This document shows positions 1 through 9,938 of a stretch of DNA of 64,000 nucleotides, piece after piece (the first letter of the stretch is position 1; each line of letters begins with the position of its first letter). The stretch spans positions 1-64,000 of the forward strand of contig CAMPDV010001193.1 of the NCBI GenBank assembly GCA_946699065.1, given 5' to 3'. The DNA is from Loxodes magnus. Lineage: Eukaryota > Ciliophora > Karyorelictea > Loxodida > Loxodidae. The notes under the pieces are model-generated. The model saw nothing but the letters and a program-made list of their open reading frames with translations. It was not told where the DNA came from and did no database searches. A program made the position numbers and the translations under genes.

Positions 1-143
1 AAGGAGTATGCTTTGAGAAGTAATAAGTATTTAGACAAGTGAAGAAGTAAAGTAAGAAAAGAAGGTAGAGTTTCAGTTTAAAGGAGTATGCTTTGAGAAG
101 TAATAAGTATTTAGAAAAGTGAAGAAGTAAAGTAAGAAAAGAA
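1..143 (+). repeat. Leading partial block of S units
   Basis: The window opens inside a run of S units. Bases 1-80 are an S-length segment carrying the tagacaag variant (core c), and 81-143 complete a linker end plus a core a. This matches the end of the 321- or 401-bp blocks seen downstream, so the array continues to the left of the window. Confidence 0.9.
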
Positions 144-158
144 TATCTAATGATAAGT

Positions 159-175
159 TTTCGTAGCAAGCACTA
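159..175 (+). other. Partial CENP-B-box-like site in the L linker
   Basis: The 17-bp CENP-B box needs TTCG, four free bases, A, two free bases, then CGGG. Here TTCG (160-163), A (168) and C (171) fit, but the final GGG is absent, so 6 of 9 essential positions match. The site is kept in all three subarrays. It is too weak to call a CENP-B box. Confidence 0.15.
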
Positions 176-185
176 AAATATAAAT
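175..185 (-). other. AT-rich 11-mer matching the yeast ARS consensus by sequence only
   Basis: Read on the minus strand the site is ATTTATATTTT, which fits WTTTAYRTTTW at all 11 positions. It sits at L-linker positions 32-42 and so recurs about once per L unit in subarrays A and B. In subarray C two base changes nearby give aagttag and break the match at one position. The consensus is functional only in some budding yeasts, and a match is likely by chance in DNA this AT-rich. I record it as a sequence match, not as an origin. Confidence 0.25.
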
Positions 186-222
186 AAGAATATCCAAAAT
201 GTTAGTTATAATGTCACAATTA

Positions 223-236
223 CGAATCTGTATTCG
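223..236. other. Conserved short dyad CGAAT-CTGT-ATTCG in the L linker
   Basis: Bases 223-227 (CGAAT) and 232-236 (ATTCG) are exact reverse complements around a 4-base centre, CTGT. The dyad lies at L-linker positions 80-93 and is kept in subarrays A, B and C, although neighbouring L positions differ between families. It holds two of the three CpG sites of the L linker. A protein-binding role or small cruciform is possible but purely inferred; a 5-bp arm can also arise by chance. Confidence 0.6.
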
Positions 237-304
237 GTTTGTCAAGATATGCTTTGAGAAGTAATAAGTATTTAGAAAAGTGAAAAAGCAAAGTAAGAAA
301 AGAA

Positions 305-384
305 GGTAGAGTTTCAGTTTAAAGGAGTATGCTTTGAGAAGTAATAAGTATTTAGAAAAGTGAAGAAGTAAAGTAAGAAAAGAA
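305..384 (+). repeat. S unit, typical 80-bp copy (23-bp linker plus 57-bp core)
   Basis: The short linker (305-327) starts ggtagagttt and ends aaaggag; the core (328-384) is type a. Linker variants differ at two bases: ggtag and ggcag throughout A and B, gatag from about 22.8 kb onward. The unit has no CpG. Its plus strand has 21 G and 2 C, an extreme GC skew. Runs of 1 to 11 S units separate successive L linkers, and 80 is not a multiple of three, so a run cannot encode a repeated peptide in one frame. Confidence 0.95.
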
Positions 385-1107
385 TATCTAATGATAAGTT
401 TTCGTAGCAAGCACTAAAATATAAATAAGAATATCCAAAATGTTAGTTATAATGTCACAATTACGAATCTGTATTCGGTTTGTCAAGATATGCTTTGAGA
501 AGTAATAAGTATTTAGAAAAGTGAAAAAGCAAAGTAAGAAAAGAAGGCAGAGTTTCAGTTTAAAGGAGTATGCTTTGAGAAGTAATAAGTATTTAGAAAA
601 GTGAAGAAGTAAAGTAAGAAAAGAATATCTAATGATAAGTTTTCGTAGCAAGCACTAAAATATAAATAAGAATATCCAAAATGTTAGTTATAATGTCACA
701 ATTACGAATCTGTATTCGGTTTGTCAAGATATGCTTTGAGAAGTAATAAGTATTTAGAAAAGTGAAAAAGCAAAGTAAGAAAAGAAGGCAGAGTTTCAGT
801 TTAAAGGAGTATGCTTTGAGAAGTAATAAGTATTTAGAAAAGTGAAGAAGTAAAGTAAGAAAAGAATATCTAATGATAAGTTTTCGTAGCAAGCACTAAA
901 ATATAAATAAGAATATCCAAAATGTTAGTTATAATGTCACAATTACGAATCTGTATTCGGTTTGTCAAGATATGCTTTGAGAAGTAATAAGTATTTAGAA
1001 AAGTGAAAAAGCAAAGTAAGAAAAGAAGGTAGAGTTTCAGTTTAAAGGAGTATGCTTTGAGAAGTAATAAGTATTTAGAAAAGTGAAGAAGTAAAGTAAG
1101 AAAAGAA

Positions 1108-4100
1108 TATCTAATGATAAGTTTTCGTAGCAAGCACTAAAATATAAATAAGAATATCCAAAATGTTAGTTATAATGTCACAATTACGAATCTGTATTCG
1201 GTTTGTCAAGATATGCTTTGAGAAGTAATAAGTATTTAGAAAAGTGAAAAAGCAAAGTAAGAAAAGAAGGTAGAGTTTCAGTTTAAAGGAGTATGCTTTG
1301 AGAAGTAATAAGTATTTAGACAAGTGAAGAAGTAAAGTAAGAAAAGAAGGTAGAGTTTCAGTTTAAAGGAGTATGCTTTGAGAAGTAATAAGTATTTAGA
1401 AAAGTGAAGAAGTAAAGTAAGAAAAGAATATCTAATGATAAGTTTTCGTAGCAAGCACTAAAATATAAATAAGAATATCCAAAATGTTAGTTATAATGTC
1501 ACAATTACGAATCTGTATTCGGTTTGTCAAGATATGCTTTGAGAAGTAATAAGTATTTAGAAAAGTGAAAAAGCAAAGTAAGAAAAGAAGGCAGAGTTTC
1601 AGTTTAAAGGAGTATGCTTTGAGAAGTAATAAGTATTTAGAAAAGTGAAGAAGTAAAGTAAGAAAAGAATATCTAATGATAAGTTTTCGTAGCAAGCACT
1701 AAAATATAAATAAGAATATCCAAAATGTTAGTTATAATGTCACAATTACGAATCTGTATTCGGTTTGTCAAGATATGCTTTGAGAAGTAATAAGTATTTA
1801 GAAAAGTGAAGAAGTAAAGTAAGAAAAGAAGGTAGAGTTTCAGTTTAAAGGAGTATGCTTTGAGAAGTAATAAGTATTTAGAAAAGTGAAGAAGTAAAGT
1901 AAGAAAAGAAGGTAGAGTTTCAGTTTAAAGGAGTATGCTTTGAGAAGTAATAAGTATTTAGACAAGTGAAGAAGTAAAGTAAGAAAAGAAGGTAGAGTTT
2001 CAGTTTAAAGGAGTATGCTTTGAGAAGTAATAAGTATTTAGAAAAGTGAAGAAGTAAAGTAAGAAAAGAATATCTAATGATAAGTTTTCGTAGCAAGCAC
2101 TAAAATATAAATAAGAATATCCAAAATGTTAGTTATAATGTCACAATTACGAATCTGTATTCGGTTTGTCAAGATATGCTTTGAGAAGTAATAAGTATTT
2201 AGAAAAGTGAAAAAGCAAAGTAAGAAAAGAAGGTAGAGTTTCAGTTTAAAGGAGTATGCTTTGAGAAGTAATAAGTATTTAGAAAAGTGAAGAAGTAAAG
2301 TAAGAAAAGAATATCTAATGATAAGTTTTCGTAGCAAGCACTAAAATATAAATAAGAATATCCAAAATGTTAGTTATAATGTCACAATTACGAATCTGTA
2401 TTCGGTTTGTCAAGATATGCTTTGAGAAGTAATAAGTATTTAGAAAAGTGAAGAAGTAAAGTAAGAAAAGAAGGTAGAGTTTCAGTTTAAAGGAGTATGC
2501 TTTGAGAAGTAATAAGTATTTAGAAAAGTGAAGAAGTAAAGTAAGAAAAGAAGGTAGAGTTTCAGTTTAAAGGAGTATGCTTTGAGAAGTAATAAGTATT
2601 TAGACAAGTGAAGAAGTAAAGTAAGAAAAGAAGGTAGAGTTTCAGTTTAAAGGAGTATGCTTTGAGAAGTAATAAGTATTTAGAAAAGTGAAGAAGTAAA
2701 GTAAGAAAAGAATATCTAATGATAAGTTTTCGTAGCAAGCACTAAAATATAAATAAGAATATCCAAAATGTTAGTTATAATGTCACAATTACGAATCTGT
2801 ATTCGGTTTGTCAAGATATGCTTTGAGAAGTAATAAGTATTTAGAAAAGTGAAAAAGCAAAGTAAGAAAAGAAGGTAGAGTTTCAGTTTAAAGGAGTATG
2901 CTTTGAGAAGTAATAAGTATTTAGAAAAGTGAAGAAGTAAAGTAAGAAAAGAATATCTAATGATAAGTTTTCGTAGCAAGCACTAAAATATAAATAAGAA
3001 TATCCAAAATGTTAGTTATAATGTCACAATTACGAATCTGTATTCGGTTTGTCAAGATATGCTTTGAGAAGTAATAAGTATTTAGAAAAGTGAAAAAGCA
3101 AAGTAAGAAAAGAAGGCAGAGTTTCAGTTTAAAGGAGTATGCTTTGAGAAGTAATAAGTATTTAGAAAAGTGAAGAAGTAAAGTAAGAAAAGAATATCTA
3201 ATGATAAGTTTTCGTAGCAAGCACTAAAATATAAATAAGAATATCCAAAATGTTAGTTATAATGTCACAATTACGAATCTGTATTCGGTTTGTCAAGATA
3301 TGCTTTGAGAAGTAATAAGTATTTAGAAAAGTGAAGAAGTAAAGTAAGAAAAGAAGGTAGAGTTTCAGTTTAAAGGAGTATGCTTTGAGAAGTAATAAGT
3401 ATTTAGAAAAGTGAAGAAGTAAAGTAAGAAAAGAAGGTAGAGTTTCAGTTTAAAGGAGTATGCTTTGAGAAGTAATAAGTATTTAGACAAGTGAAGAAGT
3501 AAAGTAAGAAAAGAAGGTAGAGTTTCAGTTTAAAGGAGTATGCTTTGAGAAGTAATAAGTATTTAGAAAAGTGAAGAAGTAAAGTAAGAAAAGAATATCT
3601 AATGATAAGTTTTCGTAGCAAGCACTAAAATATAAATAAGAATATCCAAAATGTTAGTTATAATGTCACAATTACGAATCTGTATTCGGTTTGTCAAGAT
3701 ATGCTTTGAGAAGTAATAAGTATTTAGAAAAGTGAAAAAGCAAAGTAAGAAAAGAAGGTAGAGTTTCAGTTTAAAGGAGTATGCTTTGAGAAGTAATAAG
3801 TATTTAGAAAAGTGAAGAAGTAAAGTAAGAAAAGAATATCTAATGATAAGTTTTCGTAGCAAGCACTAAAATATAAATAAGAATATCCAAAATGTTAGTT
3901 ATAATGTCACAATTACGAATCTGTATTCGGTTTGTCAAGATATGCTTTGAGAAGTAATAAGTATTTAGAAAAGTGAAAAAGCAAAGTAAGAAAAGAAGGC
4001 AGAGTTTCAGTTTAAAGGAGTATGCTTTGAGAAGTAATAAGTATTTAGAAAAGTGAAGAAGTAAAGTAAGAAAAGAATATCTAATGATAAGTTTTCGTAG

Positions 4101-4800
4101 CAAGCACTAAAATATAAATAAGAATATCCAAAATGTTAGTTATAATGTCACAATTACGAATCTGTATTCGGTTTGTCAAGATATGCTTTGAGAAGTAATA
4201 AGTATTTAGAAAAGTGAAAAAGCAAAGTAAGAAAAGAAGGCAGAGTTTCAGTTTAAAGGAGTATGCTTTGAGAAGTAATAAGTATTTAGAAAAGTGAAGA
4301 AGTAAAGTAAGAAAAGAATATCTAATGATAAGTTTTCGTAGCAAGCACTAAAATATAAATAAGAATATCCAAAATGTTAGTTATAATTTCACAATTACGA
4401 ATCTGTATTCGGTTTGTCAAGATATGCTTTGAGAAGTAATAAGTATTTAGAAAAGTGAAAAAGCAAAGTAAGAAAAGAAGGCAGAGTTTCAGTTTAAAGG
4501 AGTATGCTTTGAGAAGTAATAAGTATTTAGAAAAGTGAAGAAGTAAAGTAAGAAAAGAATATCTAATGATAAGTTTTCGTAGCAAGCACTAAAATATAAA
4601 TAAGAATATCCAAAATGTTAGTTATAATGTCACAATTACGAATCTGTATTCGGTTTGTCAAGATATGCTTTGAGAAGTAATAAGTATTTAGAAAAGTGAA
4701 AAAGCAAAGTAAGAAAAGAAGGTAGAGTTTCAGTTTAAAGGAGTATGCTTTGAGAAGTAATAAGTATTTAGAAAAGTGAAGAAGTAAAGTAAGAAAAGAA
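1108..4800 (+). repeat. Mixed 321-, 401- and 241-bp blocks
   Basis: L starts are 1108 (321 bp), 1429 (241), 1670 (401), 2071 (241), 2312 (401), 2713 and 2954 (241), 3195 (401), then five 241-bp units from 3596. The 401-bp unit is L, core a, S, core a, S, core c, S, core a. The 321-bp unit also carries core c. The 241+401 pair therefore repeats as a 642-bp step at 1429-2070 and 2071-2712, and again at 2954-3595. Confidence 0.9.
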
Positions 4801-7800
4801 TATCTAATGATAAGTTTTCGTAGCAAGCACTAAAATATAAATAAGAATATCCAAAATGTTAGTTATAATGTCACAATTACGAATCTGTATTCGGTTTGTC
4901 AAGATATGCTTTGAGAAGTAATAAGTATTTAGAAAAGTGAAGAAGTAAAGTAAGAAAAGAAGGTAGAGTTTCAGTTTAAAGGAGTATGCTTTGAGAAGTA
5001 ATAAGTATTTAGACAAGTGAAGAAGTAAAGTAAGAAAAGAAGGTAGAGTTTCAGTTTAAAGGAGTATGCTTTGAGAAGTAATAAGTATTTAGAAAAGTGA
5101 AGAAGTAAAGTAAGAAAAGAATATCTAATGATAAGTTTTCGTAGCAAGCACTAAAATATAAATAAGAATATCCAAAATGTTAGTTATAATGTCACAATTA
5201 CGAATCTGTATTCGGTTTGTCAAGATATGCTTTGAGAAGTAATAAGTATTTAGAAAAGTGAAGAAGTAAAGTAAGAAAAGAAGGTAGAGTTTCAGTTTAA
5301 AGGAGTATGCTTTGAGAAGTAATAAGTATTTAGACAAGTGAAGAAGTAAAGTAAGAAAAGAAGGTAGAGTTTCAGTTTAAAGGAGTATGCTTTGAGAAGT
5401 AATAAGTATTTAGAAAAGTGAAGAAGTAAAGTAAGAAAAGAATATCTAATGATAAGTTTTCGTAGCAAGCACTAAAATATAAATAAGAATATCCAAAATG
5501 TTAGTTATAATGTCACAATTACGAATCTGTATTCGGTTTGTCAAGATATGCTTTGAGAAGTAATAAGTATTTAGAAAAGTGAAAAAGCAAAGTAAGAAAA
5601 GAAGGTAGAGTTTCAGTTTAAAGGAGTATGCTTTGAGAAGTAATAAGTATTTAGAAAAGTGAAGAAGTAAAGTAAGAAAAGAATATCTAATGATAAGTTT
5701 TCGTAGCAAGCACTAAAATATAAATAAGAATATCCAAAATGTTAGTTATAATGTCACAATTACGAATCTGTATTCGGTTTGTCAAGATATGCTTTGAGAA
5801 GTAATAAGTATTTAGAAAAGTGAAAAAGCAAAGTAAGAAAAGAAGGCAGAGTTTCAGTTTAAAGGAGTATGCTTTGAGAAGTAATAAGTATTTAGAAAAG
5901 TGAAGAAGTAAAGTAAGAAAAGAATATCTAATGATAAGTTTTCGTAGCAAGCACTAAAATATAAATAAGAATATCCAAAATGTTAGTTATAATGTCACAA
6001 TTACGAATCTGTATTCGGTTTGTCAAGATATGCTTTGAGAAGTAATAAGTATTTAGAAAAGTGAAAAAGCAAAGTAAGAAAAGAAGGTAGAGTTTCAGTT
6101 TAAAGGAGTATGCTTTGAGAAGTAATAAGTATTTAGAAAAGTGAAGAAGTAAAGTAAGAAAAGAATATCTAATGATAAGTTTTCGTAGCAAGCACTAAAA
6201 TATAAATAAGAATATCCAAAATGTTAGTTATAATGTCACAATTACGAATCTGTATTCGGTTTGTCAAGATATGCTTTGAGAAGTAATAAGTATTTAGAAA
6301 AGTGAAAAAGCAAAGTAAGAAAAGAAGGCAGAGTTTCAGTTTAAAGGAGTATGCTTTGAGAAGTAATAAGTATTTAGAAAAGTGAAGAAGTAAAGTAAGA
6401 AAAGAATATCTAATGATAAGTTTTCGTAGCAAGCACTAAAATATAAATAAGAATATCCAAAATGTTAGTTATAATGTCACAATTACGAATCTGTATTCGG
6501 TTTGTCAAGATATGCTTTGAGAAGTAATAAGTATTTAGAAAAGTGAAAAAGCAAAGTAAGAAAAGAAGGCAGAGTTTCAGTTTAAAGGAGTATGCTTTGA
6601 GAAGTAATAAGTATTTAGAAAAGTGAAGAAGTAAAGTAAGAAAAGAATATCTAATGATAAGTTTTCGTAGCAAGCACTAAAATATAAATAAGAATATCCA
6701 AAATGTTAGTTATAATGTCACAATTACGAATCTGTATTCGGTTTGTCAAGATATGCTTTGAGAAGTAATAAGTATTTAGAAAAGTGAAGAAGTAAAGTAA
6801 GAAAAGAAGGTAGAGTTTCAGTTTAAAGGAGTATGCTTTGAGAAGTAATAAGTATTTAGAAAAGTGAAGAAGTAAAGTAAGAAAAGAAGGTAGAGTTTCA
6901 GTTTAAAGGAGTATGCTTTGAGAAGTAATAAGTATTTAGACAAGTGAAGAAGTAAAGTAAGAAAAGAAGGTAGAGTTTCAGTTTAAAGGAGTATGCTTTG
7001 AGAAGTAATAAGTATTTAGAAAAGTGAAGAAGTAAAGTAAGAAAAGAATATCTAATGATAAGTTTTCGTAGCAAGCACTAAAATATAAATAAGAATATCC
7101 AAAATGTTAGTTATAATGTCACAATTACGAATCTGTATTCGGTTTGTCAAGATATGCTTTGAGAAGTAATAAGTATTTAGAAAAGTGAAAAAGCAAAGTA
7201 AGAAAAGAAGGCAGAGTTTCAGTTTAAAGGAGTATGCTTTGAGAAGTAATAAGTATTTAGAAAAGTGAAGAAGTAAAGTAAGAAAAGAATATCTAATGAT
7301 AAGTTTTCGTAGCAAGCACTAAAATATAAATAAGAATATCCAAAATGTTAGTTATAATGTCACAATTACGAATCTGTATTCGGTTTGTCAAGATATGCTT
7401 TGAGAAGTAATAAGTATTTAGAAAAGTGAAGAAGTAAAGTAAGAAAAGAAGGTAGAGTTTCAGTTTAAAGGAGTATGCTTTGAGAAGTAATAAGTATTTA
7501 GAAAAGTGAAGAAGTAAAGTAAGAAAAGAAGGTAGAGTTTCAGTTTAAAGGAGTATGCTTTGAGAAGTAATAAGTATTTAGACAAGTGAAGAAGTAAAGT
7601 AAGAAAAGAAGGTAGAGTTTCAGTTTAAAGGAGTATGCTTTGAGAAGTAATAAGTATTTAGAAAAGTGAAGAAGTAAAGTAAGAAAAGAATATCTAATGA
7701 TAAGTTTTCGTAGCAAGCACTAAAATATAAATAAGAATATCCAAAATGTTAGTTATAATGTCACAATTACGAATCTGTATTCGGTTTGTCAAGATATGCT

Positions 7801-8413
7801 TTGAGAAGTAATAAGTATTTAGAAAAGTGAAAAAGCAAAGTAAGAAAAGAAGGTAGAGTTTCAGTTTAAAGGAGTATGCTTTGAGAAGTAATAAGTATTT
7901 AGAAAAGTGAAGAAGTAAAGTAAGAAAAGAATATCTAATGATAAGTTTTCGTAGCAAGCACTAAAATATAAATAAGAATATCCAAAATGTTAGTTATAAT
8001 GTCACAATTACGAATCTGTATTCGGTTTGTCAAGATATGCTTTGAGAAGTAATAAGTATTTAGAAAAGTGAAAAAGCAAAGTAAGAAAAGAAGGCAGAGT
8101 TTCAGTTTAAAGGAGTATGCTTTGAGAAGTAATAAGTATTTAGAAAAGTGAAGAAGTAAAGTAAGAAAAGAATATCTAATGATAAGTTTTCGTAGCAAGC
8201 ACTAAAATATAAATAAGAATATCCAAAATGTTAGTTATAATTTCACAATTACGAATCTGTATTCGGTTTGTCAAGATATGCTTTGAGAAGTAATAAGTAT
8301 TTAGAAAAGTGAAAAAGCAAAGTAAGAAAAGAAGGCAGAGTTTCAGTTTAAAGGAGTATGCTTTGAGAAGTAATAAGTATTTAGAAAAGTGAAGAAGTAA
8401 AGTAAGAAAAGAA
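4801..8413 (+). repeat. Mixed blocks; partial echo of the preceding 4 kb
   Basis: L starts are 4801 and 5122 (321 bp each), five 241-bp units from 5443, 6648 (401), 7049 (241), 7290 (401), and three 241-bp units from 7691. The unit starting at 8173 carries the rare change at 8242 also seen at 4388 (unit 4319), marking a duplicated segment offset by 3854 bp. Confidence 0.9.
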
Positions 8414-9938
8414 TATCTAATGATAAGTTTTCGTAGCAAGCACTAAAATATAAATAAGAATATCCAAAATGTTAGTTATAATGTCACAATTACGAATCTG
8501 TATTCGGTTTGTCAAGATATGCTTTGAGAAGTAATAAGTATTTAGAAAAGTGAAGAAGTAAAGTAAGAAAAGAAGGTAGAGTTTCAGTTTAAAGGAGTAT
8601 GCTTTGAGAAGTAATAAGTATTTAGACAAGTGAAGAAGTAAAGTAAGAAAAGAAGGTAGAGTTTCAGTTTAAAGGAGTATGCTTTGAGAAGTAATAAGTA
8701 TTTAGAAAAGTGAAGAAGTAAAGTAAGAAAAGAATATCTAATGATAAGTTTTCGTAGCAAGCACTAAAATATAAATAAGAATATCCAAAATGTTAGTTAT
8801 AATGTCACAATTACGAATCTGTATTCGGTTTGTCAAGATATGCTTTGAGAAGTAATAAGTATTTAGAAAAGTGAAGAAGTAAAGTAAGAAAAGAAGGTAG
8901 AGTTTCAGTTTAAAGGAGTATGCTTTGAGAAGTAATAAGTATTTAGACAAGTGAAGAAGTAAAGTAAGAAAAGAAGGTAGAGTTTCAGTTTAAAGGAGTA
9001 TGCTTTGAGAAGTAATAAGTATTTAGAAAAGTGAAGAAGTAAAGTAAGAAAAGAATATCTAATGATAAGTTTTCGTAGCAAGCACTAAAATATAAATAAG
9101 AATATCCAAAATGTTAGTTATAATGTCACAATTACGAATCTGTATTCGGTTTGTCAAGATATGCTTTGAGAAGTAATAAGTATTTAGAAAAGTGAAAAAG
9201 CAAAGTAAGAAAAGAAGGTAGAGTTTCAGTTTAAAGGAGTATGCTTTGAGAAGTAATAAGTATTTAGAAAAGTGAAGAAGTAAAGTAAGAAAAGAATATC
9301 TAATGATAAGTTTTCGTAGCAAGCACTAAAATATAAATAAGAATATCCAAAATGTTAGTTATAATGTCACAATTACGAATCTGTATTCGGTTTGTCAAGA
9401 TATGCTTTGAGAAGTAATAAGTATTTAGAAAAGTGAAAAAGCAAAGTAAGAAAAGAAGGCAGAGTTTCAGTTTAAAGGAGTATGCTTTGAGAAGTAATAA
9501 GTATTTAGAAAAGTGAAGAAGTAAAGTAAGAAAAGAATATCTAATGATAAGTTTTCGTAGCAAGAACTAAAATATAAATAAGAATATCCAAAATGTTAGT
9601 TATAATGTCACAATTACGAATCTGTATTCGGTTTGTCAAGATATGCTTTGAGAAGTAATAAGTATTTAGAAAAGTGAAGAAGTAAAGTAAGAAAAGAAGG
9701 TAGAGTTTCAGTTTAAAGGAGTATGCTTTGAGAAGTAATAAGTATTTAGACAAGTGAAGAAGTAAAGTAAGAAAAGAAGGTAGAGTTTCAGTTTAAAGGA
9801 GTATGCTTTGAGAAGTAATAAGTATTTAGACAAGTGAAGAAGTAAAGTAAGAAAAGAAGGTAGAGTTTCAGTTTAAAGGAGTATGCTTTGAGAAGTAATA
9901 AGTATTTAGAAAAGTGAAGAAGTAAAGTAAGAAAAGAA
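8414..9938 (+). repeat. Pair of 321-bp units, two 241-bp units and a 401-bp unit
   Basis: L starts are 8414 and 8735 (321 bp each, with core c), 9056 and 9297 (241), and 9538 (401). The 401-bp unit here carries two core c copies in a row, unlike the earlier 401-bp units. Its L linker has c to a at 9565. Confidence 0.9.

Larger units (their letters stand above)
144..304 (+). repeat. L unit, first complete copy (104-bp linker plus 57-bp core)
   Basis: The long linker spans 144-247 and the core spans 248-304. The linker starts tatctaatga and ends ttgtcaaga. It holds all three CpG sites of the consensus; S units have none. It contains a perfect 5-bp dyad (223-236), an AT-rich element (175-185) and a TTCG-containing site (159-175). 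A 9-bp word, aagaatatc, spans the core/linker border (139-147) and recurs inside the linker (186-194). The core here is type b (gaaaaagcaaag). In plus-strand frames the longest ATG reading stretch is about 21 codons, so the unit is not coding. Confidence 0.95.
144..1107 (+). repeat. Four consecutive 241-bp units
   Basis: L linkers begin at 144, 385, 626 and 867. Each unit is L, core b, short linker, core a. The first and fourth carry ggtag, the second and third ggcag; they are otherwise nearly identical by eye. Confidence 0.93.

Noticed and set aside
144-247. L linker as a transposable element with target-site duplication (aagaatatc at 139-147 and 186-194)
   Set aside because: The second copy of the 9-bp word is inside the linker, not at its far end. 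There are no terminal inverted repeats and no coding capacity. Insertion of a segment remains possible, but a transposon is not supported.
144-384. CRISPR array (regular repeats with spacers)
   Set aside because: The linkers between cores are themselves the same two sequences repeated throughout; there are no unique spacers, no leader and no cas genes.
248-384. Telomeric repeat or interstitial telomere
   Set aside because: No tandem TTAGG, TTAGGG, TTTAGGG or similar short G-rich repeat is present; the AAGT-like words in the core are irregularly spaced.
147-410. Repeated minus-strand open frame of about 87 codons, leucine-, phenylalanine- and tyrosine-rich, resembling a small membrane protein
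   Set aside because: It starts at TTG, not ATG, as do all its copies. The 241-bp period is not divisible by three, successive copies overlap by 23 bases in shifting frames, and the hydrophobic look follows from reading the pyrimidine-rich strand. No coding signal beyond openness.
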